Shown here one piece after another: positions 1-7,732 of a stretch of DNA of 64,000 nt. Origin of the DNA: Clostridia bacterium (GTDB lineage Bacteria; Bacillota; Clostridia; Oscillospirales; CAG-272); the NCBI GenBank assembly GCA_017504405.1, contig JAFVRG010000012.1, positions 42,352 to 106,351 on the forward strand, written 5' to 3'. The notes under the pieces are model-generated. The model was not told where the DNA came from, did no database searches, and worked only from the letters and a program-made list of their open reading frames with translations. A program made the translations under genes and the position numbers. Numbering within the stretch: the first letter of the stretch is position 1; each line of letters opens with the position of its first letter.

Positions 1-9
1 GTAGCTGTA

Positions 10-98
10 TGAAATAAATTTTCATATTTTCTGAAAATCATTTTCAAAAATGAAAATATGATGCAGAAAAAATAACTTGAAAATGAAAATAATTTTCA
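10..98. promoter_or_regulatory. Cluster of three palindromic operators (probable RpiR sites)
   Basis: Two identical 15-bp palindromes, TGAAAATNATTTTCA, lie at 32-46 and 84-98. A third copy with two mismatches (TGAAATAAATTTTCA) lies at 10-24. Centres are 22 and 52 bp apart, close to two and five helical turns, so the sites would face the same side of the DNA. AT-rich palindromes of this kind are typical of RpiR/MurR regulators, and the rpiR gene starts at 126. Autoregulation of the whole operon, and perhaps of a divergent gene outside the window, is inferred. No convincing -35/-10 pair could be fixed here. Confidence 0.65.
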
Positions 99-125
99 AA
101 ATCTTACAAGAAGGGGGAGTGATTC

Positions 126-965
126 GTGAACAGAACGCTGTTACAGGCTCAGCTCATGTACAACGACATGGGTAAGGCGGAACGGCGTGTTGCAGATTAT
201 CTGTTTTCTCATTCAGGTGAAATACTCCCCTTTTCGATTACCGACCTCGCAGAGCGGTGCGACAGCTCCGAGGCGACTATAGTCAGGTTTTCGAAGCGGT
301 TGGGGTGCAACGGATATCAGCAGCTCAAAATCGTTCTTGCCCAGGAGCTTGAAAAGAAAATAATTGCGCCTACCATTGATAAGGCTGACAGCTGCTACGA
401 GGTGTTTGAGAAGGTGTGCAACGATGCGTATATGTCGCTCGAGCGCACGAAGAAAACGCTCTCGGATGAGCAGATGACACGGGCGGCACGGGTTATCGGA
501 AACGCCCGACGGGTTGTTCTTGTCGGACTCGGCAGCTCGGCGGCAGTTGCGGCAGAGGCGAGCAACAAGCTGCTCAGGGCAGGCTCTAACTGCTCGGCGT
601 ATTCCGATACGCATATGCAGATGATTGCCGTGTCCCAATTGGGCATCGGCGACGTTGCCATCGGAATATCGCAGTCAGGCTCGTCAAAGGATATTGTCGA
701 GGCGCTCAAGGTTGCACGCTCACGTGGGGCTACCACGGTGTGCATAACCTCGAAGGAACGCTCGCCGATAGCACGGCAGAGCGACATCGTGCTCGTTACC
801 GATACTGAGGAAACGAAGCACAGCCATCTCGGACTCTCCTCGCACATTGCGAGAATAATCGTTATAGACGCACTTTGCTACAAAATACTCTACGAGCATG
901 CGGGTGCGGCGGCGGCTCTCGGCGGCGGAGAGGCAGACCTTTTATCCAAGAGGATAATAGAATGA
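126..965 (+). CDS. RpiR/MurR-family sugar-phosphate-responsive regulator
   Basis: A 279-residue cytoplasmic transcription factor. Residues 1-75 form the RpiR helix-turn-helix domain (ITDLAERCDSSEATIVRFSK is the recognition region). Residues about 120-250 form a SIS sugar-isomerase fold with the glycine-rich phosphate-binding segment VGLGSSAAVAAEAS. SIS domains of this family bind phosphosugars, so the inducer may be fuculose- or rhamnulose-1-phosphate, the substrate of the aldolase encoded two genes downstream; this is inference. The GTG start is supported by an AAGGGGGAG ribosome site seven bases upstream. It is the first gene of the microcompartment operon, 33 bp ahead of ackA, and its promoter region carries three matching palindromes. 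Confidence 0.9.
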   Translation: MNRTLLQAQLMYNDMGKAERRVADYLFSHSGEILPFSITDLAERCDSSEATIVRFSKRLGCNGYQQLKIVLAQELEKKIIAPTIDKADSCYEVFEKVCNDAYMSLERTKKTLSDEQMTRAARVIGNARRVVLVGLGSSAAVAAEASNKLLRAGSNCSAYSDTHMQMIAVSQLGIGDVAIGISQSGSSKDIVEALKVARSRGATTVCITSKERSPIARQSDIVLVTDTEETKHSHLGLSSHIARIIVIDALCYKILYEHAGAAAALGGGEADLLSKRIIE

Positions 966-998
966 TTTATTATAATAATGAAGGAAAGGGAGGATGAG

Positions 999-2213
999 AT
1001 GAAGATTTTGGTGGTCAACGCCGGCAGCTCCTCTCTCAAATACCAGCTCTTCGATATGGAAACGGCGAGCGTCCTCGCCAGAGGTAATTGTGAGAGAATA
1101 GGAATAGACGGCACACTGACCTATAAGCGTCCTTGTAAGGAGGACATTAAGAAGGATTTAAGCATAAAGGACCACAGGGCGGCAATCGGGCTCGTGCTCT
1201 CGTGCCTTACCGATAAGGACGAGGGAGTTATATCCGACGCATCGGAAATAGATGCGGTAGGACACAGATTTGCGCACGGTGGCGAGCGGCTCTCCGAGTC
1301 GGCTGTGCTCGGGGAGGGCGAAATCGAATATCTTGAAAGCATTGTGGAGATAAATCCTCTGCACGGGCCGCCTGCGCTCGCAGGACTTGCCGCTTGCAAG
1401 GAGGCGATGCCCTCTGTAATGCACGTCGGGGTGTTCGACACCTCGTACTACTCAACGGTTGAGAAAAAGGCGTATATATACCCGATTCCGTATGAGTATT
1501 ACGAAAAGTACAAAATCAGAAAATACGGCTTCCACGGCACCTCGCACCGCTACGTTTCACGGCGTGCGGCAGAGATGCTCGGACGTGACACAGGCGAGCT
1601 TAAAATAATAACCTGCCACCTCGGCAACGGCTCGTCCATCACCGCAACGAAATACGGCTCTGCGGTTGATACGTCGATGGGCTTCACCCCTCAGGACGGA
1701 GTGCCTATGGGAACACGGTGCGGAGCTGTTGACCCCTCGGTTGTCACCTACTTAATGAAAAAAGAAGGTCTGACTCCTGCGGAGGCGGACAAAATTCTGA
1801 CGTCAAAATCAGGACTCCTCGGAATATCGGGAGTGTCCAGCGACTGCCGTGACATACGGGCGGCGAAGGAAAAGGGGGACGGACGCTCTGCGCTGGCTCT
1901 TGAAATCCTCGCTCACGGCATAAAAAAGATAATAGGCTCGTATATTGCCGAGATGAACGGAGCGGATGCGATAGTGTTCACTGCGGGAATCGGCGAAAAC
2001 GATGGGGAGATGCGTGAGAGCGTGTGCTCGGATATGGATTTTCTCGGTATAAAAATCAATACAGATGTGAACCGTAATTGCCCACGCGGCGAGGACGTTG
2101 ACATAAGCGCTGAGGGCTCGCCCGTAAAAACTCTCGTCATACCGACGAATGAGGAGTATATGATAGCTCTCGACACACAAAATTTAGTAATTAAAAATTC
2201 TGAAAGGAAATAA
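999..2213 (+). CDS. ackA: Acetate/propionate kinase
   Basis: 404 residues, the normal length for AckA. It opens with the phosphate-binding motif VVNAGSSSLKYQLF and contains GHRFAHGG, KYGFHGTSH, HLGNGSS and GIGENDG, all hallmark AckA segments of the acetokinase/ASKHA fold. I start it at the ATG at 999, which has GGGAGG six bases upstream; an in-frame ATG at 978 lacks a site. It converts acyl-phosphate plus ADP to acid plus ATP. In this operon it is expected to finish the oxidative branch by making ATP and propionate from the propionyl-phosphate that PduL releases. No encapsulation tail is visible, so it may act in the cytosol. Confidence 0.95.
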   Translation: MKILVVNAGSSSLKYQLFDMETASVLARGNCERIGIDGTLTYKRPCKEDIKKDLSIKDHRAAIGLVLSCLTDKDEGVISDASEIDAVGHRFAHGGERLSESAVLGEGEIEYLESIVEINPLHGPPALAGLAACKEAMPSVMHVGVFDTSYYSTVEKKAYIYPIPYEYYEKYKIRKYGFHGTSHRYVSRRAAEMLGRDTGELKIITCHLGNGSSITATKYGSAVDTSMGFTPQDGVPMGTRCGAVDPSVVTYLMKKEGLTPAEADKILTSKSGLLGISGVSSDCRDIRAAKEKGDGRSALALEILAHGIKKIIGSYIAEMNGADAIVFTAGIGENDGEMRESVCSDMDFLGIKINTDVNRNCPRGEDVDISAEGSPVKTLVIPTNEEYMIALDTQNLVIKNSERK

Positions 2214-2218
2214 GAAAA

Positions 2219-2971
2219 ATGATTAAGTCACCATTTGAAATCAAAAAGGAAATCTGCGAGATAGGTCACAAGATCTACGACAAGGGCTTCGTTGCCGCAA
2301 ACGACGGTAACATCTCCGTTAAGGTAAGCGAAAACGAGTACTACTGCACACCTACCGGCGTATCGAAGGGCGCTCTTACCCCCGATATGATAATCAAGGT
2401 AGACAAGGATGGAAACAAGCTTGAGGGTAAGCTCAACCCCTCCTCGGAAATCAAGATGCACATGCGTGTTTACCGCGAACGTCCCGACGTAAACGCAGTC
2501 GTTCACGCTCATCCCCCTATCGCTACCGCATTCACCGTTGCGGGCATCGAGCTCGACCAGTACATTCTCCCCGAGGCAGTTCTCACGATAGGCGACGTTC
2601 CTACCTGTGAGTACGGAACCCCCTCCACTATGGAAATTCCCGATTCTCTCGAGCCCTACATCCAGAACCACGATGCATTCCTGCTTGAAAACCACGGCGC
2701 TCTCACCGTAGGCTGCAACCTCACAAAGGCATTCTTCATCATGGAAGAGGTTGAGTTCAACGCAAAGATATGCAAGTACGCAATGGAGCTCGGAGCAGTT
2801 CACGAGATTCCTAACGAGCAGCTCAAGAAGCTCATGGAGCTCAGAAAGAAGATGAACCTTCCCGGACGTCACCCCGGCATCGAAATCGAGGAGGAGCACA
2901 GCTGCGAGTGCGGCAAGGAGGAGCTTATCGCTGAAATCACACGCAAGGTTCTCGCTCAGCTCGGCAAATAA
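2219..2971 (+). CDS. fucA: Class II aldolase, L-fuculose/L-rhamnulose-1-phosphate aldolase type, with C-terminal encapsulation peptide
   Basis: 250 residues of the zinc-dependent class II aldolase/adducin family. Zinc ligands by alignment to E. coli FucA are His96 and His98 (VVHAHPP) and His159 (ENHGAL), with catalytic Glu77 in PSSE. The enzyme would split a deoxysugar 1-phosphate into dihydroxyacetone phosphate and L-lactaldehyde, the precursor of 1,2-propanediol. After a charged linker (about 218-233) the protein ends in an amphipathic helix, EELIAEITRKVLAQLGK, which resembles BMC encapsulation peptides; ordinary cytosolic FucA lacks this. Its presence marks the locus as GRM5-like. It cannot be decided from sequence whether fuculose or rhamnulose phosphate is preferred. 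No isomerase or kinase gene is nearby. Confidence 0.88.
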   Translation: MIKSPFEIKKEICEIGHKIYDKGFVAANDGNISVKVSENEYYCTPTGVSKGALTPDMIIKVDKDGNKLEGKLNPSSEIKMHMRVYRERPDVNAVVHAHPPIATAFTVAGIELDQYILPEAVLTIGDVPTCEYGTPSTMEIPDSLEPYIQNHDAFLLENHGALTVGCNLTKAFFIMEEVEFNAKICKYAMELGAVHEIPNEQLKKLMELRKKMNLPGRHPGIEIEEEHSCECGKEELIAEITRKVLAQLGK

Positions 2972-2992
2972 TTATTAAAGAAGGAAATACTT

Positions 2993-4453
2993 ATGGCAAT
3001 TAATTGGACAGATGCACAGATTGAGGACGTAGTAAAAGCGGTTATAAACAGCCTGTCCGTGCAAACCTCCGATAAGGGTAATAAGACCTGGGATTCCACA
3101 CAGTACTGTGGCAGAAAGCTGATAGGTGTCTATGAAAAAATGGAGGATGCGATAGACGCAGCCCGTGCAGGCTACCTTGCGGTCAGGGCAATGTCGCTTT
3201 CCGAGCGTGAAAAGGTTATCGCACAAATCCGCGCTCTCTGCCGTGCGGAGGCACCCGTTATGGCGGCTCTCGGCGTCAGCGAAACGAAGATGGGTAAGGT
3301 CGAGCATAAAACGGCAAAGCACATTCTCGTTGCTGACAAAACCCCCGGCACGTCGGATATAGTATCTCAGGTAAAGACGGGTGATGACGGACTGACGCTG
3401 ACAGAGATGGCGCCGTTTGGCGTTGTCGGCAGCATAACCCCCAGCACAAACCCCTCGGAAACGGTTATATGCAACAGTATAGGCATGATTGCGGCAGGCA
3501 ACGGAGTTGTGTTCAACCCCCACCCCAACGCAATAGCAACCTCTAACTACGCAGTTGACCTCGTAAACAGAGCAAGTGCGGCAGCAGGCGGACCGAAGGT
3601 TCTCGTAGCCTCGGTTATAAAGCCCACGCTCGACACGGCGAAGACCATGTATCAGCACAAGGATATAAGGCTTCTGGTCTGCACAGGTGGCCCCGGAGTT
3701 GTCAGGAGCGTTCTTTCGAGCGGAAAGAAGGCGATTGGAGCAGGTGCGGGCAACCCCCCTGTAATAGTTGACGATACCGCTGATATAGCGAAGGCTGCGA
3801 AGGATATAATAGACGGCTGCACCTTTGACAACAATCTCCCCTGCATAGCCGAGAAGGAGGTATTTGCCTTTGCAAATATCGCCGACGAGCTTATCTCTGA
3901 GATGAAGAAGAACGGTGCGTTCCAGATTACCAAGGAGCAGGCTGAAAAGCTCGTTGACATTGTGCTTGTAGACAGCAAAAACCCGAAAACGGGTATAGTA
4001 AAGAAAACCGTCAGCAGGGATTGCGTCGGACGTGATGCGAGAGTTCTGCTCGACAAGATAGGCGTCAGAGTGTCTGACGATATAAGATGCATAATATGCG
4101 AAACCGAGTTTGAGCACCCCTTCGTTCAGGAGGAACTGATGATGCCCATTCTGCCGATTGTGCGTGTGCCTGACATTGACAGGGCAATTGACCTTGCGGT
4201 AAAGGCAGAGCACGGCAACCGTCACACGGCGCATATGCACTCGAAGAATATCGACAATCTCACGAGATTTGCCCGTGCGGTTGAAACTACGATATTTGTT
4301 AAAAATGCACCCTCCTATGCAGGTATAGGCTTTGGCGGAGAGGGACACACCACCTTCACCATAGCAGGACCGACAGGCGAGGGAATTACCAGCGCACGCA
4401 GCTTCACCAGACTTCGCCGTTGCGTTATGGTTGATAATTTCAGAATAATATGA
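2993..4453 (+). CDS. pduP: CoA-acylating propionaldehyde dehydrogenase
   Basis: 486 residues, aldehyde dehydrogenase superfamily of the PduP/EutE type. The catalytic cysteine is Cys284 in DNNLPCIAEKEV, and the cofactor region includes GVVGSITPSTNP and GAGAGNPPVIVD. It oxidises propionaldehyde with NAD+ and CoA to propionyl-CoA inside the shell. Residues 5-21 (WTDAQIEDVVKAVINSL) form an N-terminal amphipathic helix followed by a flexible stretch, a classical encapsulation peptide. It sits between the aldolase and alcohol dehydrogenase genes with 20-bp gaps, consistent with one transcript. EutE-like use of acetaldehyde cannot be excluded, but the neighbouring diol dehydratase makes propionaldehyde the likely substrate. 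Confidence 0.92.
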   Translation: MAINWTDAQIEDVVKAVINSLSVQTSDKGNKTWDSTQYCGRKLIGVYEKMEDAIDAARAGYLAVRAMSLSEREKVIAQIRALCRAEAPVMAALGVSETKMGKVEHKTAKHILVADKTPGTSDIVSQVKTGDDGLTLTEMAPFGVVGSITPSTNPSETVICNSIGMIAAGNGVVFNPHPNAIATSNYAVDLVNRASAAAGGPKVLVASVIKPTLDTAKTMYQHKDIRLLVCTGGPGVVRSVLSSGKKAIGAGAGNPPVIVDDTADIAKAAKDIIDGCTFDNNLPCIAEKEVFAFANIADELISEMKKNGAFQITKEQAEKLVDIVLVDSKNPKTGIVKKTVSRDCVGRDARVLLDKIGVRVSDDIRCIICETEFEHPFVQEELMMPILPIVRVPDIDRAIDLAVKAEHGNRHTAHMHSKNIDNLTRFARAVETTIFVKNAPSYAGIGFGGEGHTTFTIAGPTGEGITSARSFTRLRRCVMVDNFRII

Positions 4454-4472
4454 CGGACGAAAGGAGATAGAA

Positions 4473-5672
4473 ATGGATATCAGTTCAAATCAGGTCGAGA
4501 GCATTGTACGCAAAATTCTTGGCGAGATGACGGGCTCAGCTCCCGCAGCCAAGGGCGCAGTTCCCAAGACAGGAAAGGTTGCGATGCTCACGGGCCCGAA
4601 GAAGATTGAGGTTAAGGAGTTTGCAATTCCCGCACTTCAGGACAACGATATACTCGTAAGGGTTGAGGGCTGCGGAGTTTGCGGAACCGACGTTCACGAG
4701 TGGAAGGGCGACCCCTTCGGACTTATTCCCGTAACTCTCGGACACGAGGGAACGGGCGAGATAGTGGCTCTCGGAAAAAACATTAAATTCGATACGGCGG
4801 GCAACCCCATAAAGGTTGGCGACAAAATTGTTACCAGCGTTATCAGCTGCGGCGAGTGCCAGATATGCCGTAACCACCCCGCAAACACTAACCTTTGTGA
4901 CAAGCAGGGCGTATTCGGTCTTATCCACCACGACGATGCACAGCCCTTCACAGGTTGGTTTGCAACCCACATTCTTATAAGAGGAAAGGGCGCTACATAT
5001 TTCGTGGTAAACGACCTCGACCTCAAGGAGAGAATGCTCCTCGAGCTCGCCTGCGTTTGCGTTCACGCACTCAAGAGAGCGAACACAACAGGTCTTATCA
5101 ACTTTAATTCTAAGGTTGTAATTCAGGGCCTCGGTCCTGTCGGACTTGTTATGATAAGCGTACTGAGAGCCGCAGGTATTAACCACATAATAGCAATAGA
5201 CGGTACGCCCAAGCGCCTTGAAATGGCAAAGCGCCTCGGAGCTAAGACTATCATTAACTTCCGTGAGGTCAAGGACCTTGCCGACAGAGTTAAGATTGTC
5301 AAGGGTGTTACGTCGGGCATCGGTGCAGACTTTGCGTTCCAGTGCACAGGTGCGCCTGCTGCTGCGGCAGATATATACGAGTATATTCGCCGTGGAGGCG
5401 GTATGTGCGAAATGGGCTTCTTCGTAAACAACGGAGAGTACACGGTAAATCCGCACTTCGCTATGTGTAACAAGGAGATAAGCATTGTCGGCTCGTGGGA
5501 TTACTCGGCTGACGATTATCCTACCACAATGGCGTTTCTGCGCCAGGCGAGAGAGATGAATATTCCGATAAAGGAGCTCATCACTCACGAATTTGACTTA
5601 AACAACCTCAACCGTGCAATGGAAGTCAACGTTGCCCAGGAGGGCATCAAGATCTGCTACGTAGCAAAATAA
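4473..5672 (+). CDS. Zinc-dependent medium-chain alcohol dehydrogenase with encapsulation peptide
   Basis: 399 residues of the MDR family. Catalytic zinc ligands are Cys70 (GCGVCGTDVHEW) and His91-Glu92 (GHEGTGEI). A structural-zinc cysteine cluster spans 126-142 (CGECQIC then a distal Cys). The Rossmann motif GLGPVG follows. Residues 4-19 (SSNQVESIVRKILGEM) plus an Ala/Pro/Gly linker look like an N-terminal encapsulation peptide, an extension absent from ordinary MDR enzymes. It probably reduces propionaldehyde to propanol and so recycles NADH within the shell, or reduces lactaldehyde to 1,2-propanediol. The best-known Pdu systems use an iron-type alcohol dehydrogenase (PduQ) instead, so this is an alternative solution; the assignment of substrate is inference. 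Confidence 0.88.
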   Translation: MDISSNQVESIVRKILGEMTGSAPAAKGAVPKTGKVAMLTGPKKIEVKEFAIPALQDNDILVRVEGCGVCGTDVHEWKGDPFGLIPVTLGHEGTGEIVALGKNIKFDTAGNPIKVGDKIVTSVISCGECQICRNHPANTNLCDKQGVFGLIHHDDAQPFTGWFATHILIRGKGATYFVVNDLDLKERMLLELACVCVHALKRANTTGLINFNSKVVIQGLGPVGLVMISVLRAAGINHIIAIDGTPKRLEMAKRLGAKTIINFREVKDLADRVKIVKGVTSGIGADFAFQCTGAPAAAADIYEYIRRGGGMCEMGFFVNNGEYTVNPHFAMCNKEISIVGSWDYSADDYPTTMAFLRQAREMNIPIKELITHEFDLNNLNRAMEVNVAQEGIKICYVAK

Positions 5673-5681
5673 GGAGCTTAT

Positions 5682-5999
5682 ATGGCACTTGGAATGATAG
5701 AGGTTTACGGCTTCACCACCTCGATAGTAGTATCGGATGCGATGGCGAAGGCGGCAAACGTCGAGATAGTAGCAATTGATAAAAATAAGCCTGCGGGCGG
5801 TGACTCCGCCGAGGTTCCGCTGGTTATGGCGGTAAAGGTTGAGGGCTCTGCCGCAGCCGTAGAGGCTGCAATAGCGGCAGGACGTGCCGAGGCGGAGAAA
5901 AGAGGGCTGTATATCACGCATAAGATTATAGCCCGCCAGTCGGAGGAGATTGAGTGGTTTGCCCGTCTCAACGCACTGGGAAAAGACAAATTAAGATAA
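5682..5999 (+). CDS. BMC-H hexameric shell protein with short C-terminal extension
   Basis: 105 residues with one BMC domain (MALGMIEVYGFTTSIVVSDAMAKAANVEIVAI at the start, written here only as the canonical fold region 1-30). It keeps the GxIE opening and the AxxAADxMxKAANV helix, but has a longer charged C-terminus (about residues 85-105) than the other shell hexamers of the operon, and lacks their RPHADVE ending. The variant loop at 35-45 is Pro/Gly-rich. It probably tiles shell facets or edges with altered pore properties. SD AAGGAG is eight bases upstream; the gene follows adh after 9 bp. Confidence 0.88.
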   Translation: MALGMIEVYGFTTSIVVSDAMAKAANVEIVAIDKNKPAGGDSAEVPLVMAVKVEGSAAAVEAAIAAGRAEAEKRGLYITHKIIARQSEEIEWFARLNALGKDKLR

Positions 6000-6031
6000 A
6001 AAAATAATTTATTATAAGGAGAACACAAACA

Positions 6032-6307
6032 ATGATGGAAGCACTTGGAATGGTAGAAACCAGAGGTCTTGTAGCCGCAATTGAGGCTGCTGATGCAATG
6101 GTAAAGGCAGCAAACGTAGTACTCGTAGGCAGCGAAAAGATCGGTAGCGGTCTCGTTAGCGTTATGGTACGCGGAGACGTCGGAGCTGTAAAGGCAGCTG
6201 TTGACGCAGGCTCTGCTGCTGCAACCGCTCTCGGCGAGGTTATCGCAACTCACGTAATCCCCAGACCCCACGCTGACGTTGAGAAGCTTCTTCCCGTTAT
6301 CAAATAA
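6032..6307 (+). CDS. BMC-H shell protein, PduA/PduJ type (copy 1)
   Basis: 91 residues, single BMC domain, with the standard opening [20 protein letters not shown], the pore segment KIGSGLVSV (GSG pore loop typical of polar-substrate pores such as propanediol) and the edge Lys-Arg region [11 protein letters not shown]. Two ATG codons occur in tandem (6032 and 6035); the first has the better ribosome-site spacing. It differs at only four positions from the protein at 6672, so the two are recent duplicates or under strong constraint. It is expected to be the main facet component and diol channel. Confidence 0.92.
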   Translation: MMEALGMVETRGLVAAIEAADAMVKAANVVLVGSEKIGSGLVSVMVRGDVGAVKAAVDAGSAAATALGEVIATHVIPRPHADVEKLLPVIK

Positions 6308-6322
6308 GATAGGAAGACTCCG

Positions 6323-6595
6323 ATGAAGGCAATAGCGTTACTTGAGGTACAGGCTCTTGTAGCGGCAATTGCCGGGCTTGATGCAATGGTGAAGGCGGCG
6401 GATGTGGAGCTTATCCACGTTGAAAAGCGTCTTGGAGGACGGCTGGTAACGGTTGTCGTTCAGGGAGAGGTGTCCGCCGTCGAGGCCGCCGCAAAAGCGG
6501 GTTCGGCAGCCGCAAAAGAGGTCGGTAATGTAAAGCTGTGCGAGGTTATAGCTCGCCCGCATCCTGAGGTCATGAAATTTCTGACAACAGGTTAA
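6323..6595 (+). CDS. BMC-H shell protein, divergent
   Basis: 90 residues with a full BMC fold (AIALLEVQALVAAIAGLDAM). The pore segment is KRLGGRLVTVVV, placing an Arg next to the pore glycine where copy 1 and copy 2 have a small Ser, so selectivity should differ, perhaps favouring anionic cofactors or acyl-phosphates. That functional reading is inference. It lies between the two nearly identical PduA-like genes, 15 bp after the first. Confidence 0.9.
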   Translation: MKAIALLEVQALVAAIAGLDAMVKAADVELIHVEKRLGGRLVTVVVQGEVSAVEAAAKAGSAAAKEVGNVKLCEVIARPHPEVMKFLTTG

Positions 6596-6608
6596 GTCAC
6601 GGTTTTTT

Positions 6609-6621
6609 GGGACTAAGTCCC
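6609..6621 (+). other. Small hairpin between shell genes
   Basis: The 76-bp gap before the second PduA-like gene holds GGGAC-TAA-GTCCC (6609-6621), preceded by a run of T and followed by A. It could be a processing or stability element that tunes shell stoichiometry. The stem is short and there is no T tract on the 3' side, so a terminator is unlikely. Confidence 0.3.
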
Positions 6622-6671
6622 CGAAAATAAATAAAATCAACAAAAAATAATTCTTATAGGAGGAATTAAAA

Positions 6672-6944
6672 ATGGAAGCACTTGGAATGGTAGAAACCAG
6701 AGGTCTCGTAGCTGCAATCGAGGCTGCCGATGCAATGGTCAAGGCTGCAAACGTTATTCTCGTTGGCAGCGAGAAGATCGGTAGCGGTCTCGTTAGCGTT
6801 ATGGTACGTGGCGACGTTGGAGCTGTAAAGGCTGCTGTTGAGGCAGGCTCTGCTGCTGCTACTTCTCTTGGCGAGGTTATCGCTACCCACGTAATCCCCA
6901 GACCTCACGCAGACGTCGAGAAGCTCCTTCCCTCTATCAAGTAA
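6672..6944 (+). CDS. BMC-H shell protein, PduA/PduJ type (copy 2)
   Basis: 90 residues, near-identical to the product of 6032-6307: only four substitutions (Val/Ile, Asp/Glu, Ala/Ser, Val/Ser), while many codons differ silently. The GSG pore loop and [11 protein letters not shown] edge are unchanged. A strong AGGAGGA ribosome site precedes the ATG after a 76-bp untranslated gap, and a 127-bp structured gap follows it, so its expression may be set separately from its neighbours. Expected role: bulk hexamer of the shell facets, equivalent to the PduA plus PduJ pair of Salmonella. Confidence 0.92.
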   Translation: MEALGMVETRGLVAAIEAADAMVKAANVILVGSEKIGSGLVSVMVRGDVGAVKAAVEAGSAAATSLGEVIATHVIPRPHADVEKLLPSIK

Positions 6945-6967
6945 GATAAAGATATAGGCGCAACTCG

Positions 6968-7037
6968 CAGCGTCCGGAGGGGGAAACCTCTCCGGGTGCT
7001 GTGAAAGCGGCGAAGGACACTATGCCGTTTCCACAGC
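6968..7037 (+). promoter_or_regulatory. Two overlapping RNA hairpins with competing pairing upstream of pduL
   Basis: The gap between the last BMC-H gene and pduL folds into hairpin 1 (CAGC 6968-6971 and CCGGAG 6974-6979 paired with CTCCGG 6990-6995 and GCTG 6998-7001) and hairpin 2 (GCTGTG 6998-7003 with CACAGC 7032-7037, extended by an AAGCGGC/GCCGTTT arm). GCTG at 6998-7001 is needed by both, so the outer parts of the two stems exclude each other. The element is followed by A-rich sequence, not T, so it is not a simple terminator. Candidate mRNA processing or riboregulatory site; no known family recognised. Confidence 0.5.
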
Positions 7038-7071
7038 AAAAAACGAACTAAAATAAATGAGGAAGAAAATT

Positions 7072-7728
7072 ATGGAAATTACCGCAACACAGATTACCGA
7101 AATGGTGAAGCGAGTGCTTGAAACTATGGATGGCGGCGCATCCGCATCAGAGGCGGGCGACGTTCCGATAGGAGTATCAAACAGGCATATTCATCTTAAC
7201 AAGGCTGATTTGGAAGCCCTGTTCGGCGAGGGCTATGAGCTTACGCCGATAAAGGACCTCTCTCAGCCCGGACAGTATGCGTGCAAGGAGCTTTTAACAA
7301 TTATAGGTCCTTCACTGCGTCCTATCGAAAACGTGCGTGTGCTCGGACCGCTGAGAAAGAGCACGCAGGTAGAGATTTCGGCAACCGATTCCTACGTACT
7401 CAAGGTAAAGCCCCCTGTGCGTGAATCGGGCAAGCTCGACGGCTCCGCCCCGATAACGGTTGTAGGGCCGAAGGGAGTTGTGAAGCTCTCCGAGGGCTGT
7501 ATAATAGCGAACAGGCATATCCATATGTCGCCTGACGATGCAAGGGCTTTCGGCGTGAAGGATTACGATTTCGTAACCGTAGACGTAAACGGCAAGCGCC
7601 GTACACGCTGGTATGATGTGCAGGTGCGTGTGCATCCCGATTTCAGACTTGAAATGCACGTTGACACCGATGATGCGAACGCTGTCGGAATAGGCAACGG
7701 ATGTAAAGTAAAAATTGTGAAGGAGTAA
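7072..7728 (+). CDS. pduL: Phosphate propanoyltransferase
   Basis: 218 residues, PduL family, which is unrelated to Pta. Both characteristic halves are present: PIGVSNRHIHLNKADLEALF near residue 40 and ANRHIHMSPDDA near 148, whose histidines bind the two zinc ions. It converts propionyl-CoA plus phosphate to propionyl-phosphate and recycles CoA inside the shell. I start it at the ATG at 7072 with GAGGAAG six bases upstream; an in-frame ATG at 7057 has no site. Residues 3-18 (ITATQITEMVKRVLETM) and the following Gly/Ala linker are an encapsulation peptide, so the enzyme should be luminal. Confidence 0.94.
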   Translation: MEITATQITEMVKRVLETMDGGASASEAGDVPIGVSNRHIHLNKADLEALFGEGYELTPIKDLSQPGQYACKELLTIIGPSLRPIENVRVLGPLRKSTQVEISATDSYVLKVKPPVRESGKLDGSAPITVVGPKGVVKLSEGCIIANRHIHMSPDDARAFGVKDYDFVTVDVNGKRRTRWYDVQVRVHPDFRLEMHVDTDDANAVGIGNGCKVKIVKE

Positions 7729-7732
7729 AGAG

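Noticed and set aside
2975..4348. Long minus-strand open frame opposite pduP
   Set aside because: It is a shadow of codon bias in the aldehyde dehydrogenase gene; no ribosome site and a Cys/Tyr/Arg-rich product without domains.
6945..7071. Cobalamin riboswitch or intrinsic terminator before pduL
   Set aside because: No B12-box or T tract; the structure is two short competing hairpins inside an operon of B12-independent genes.
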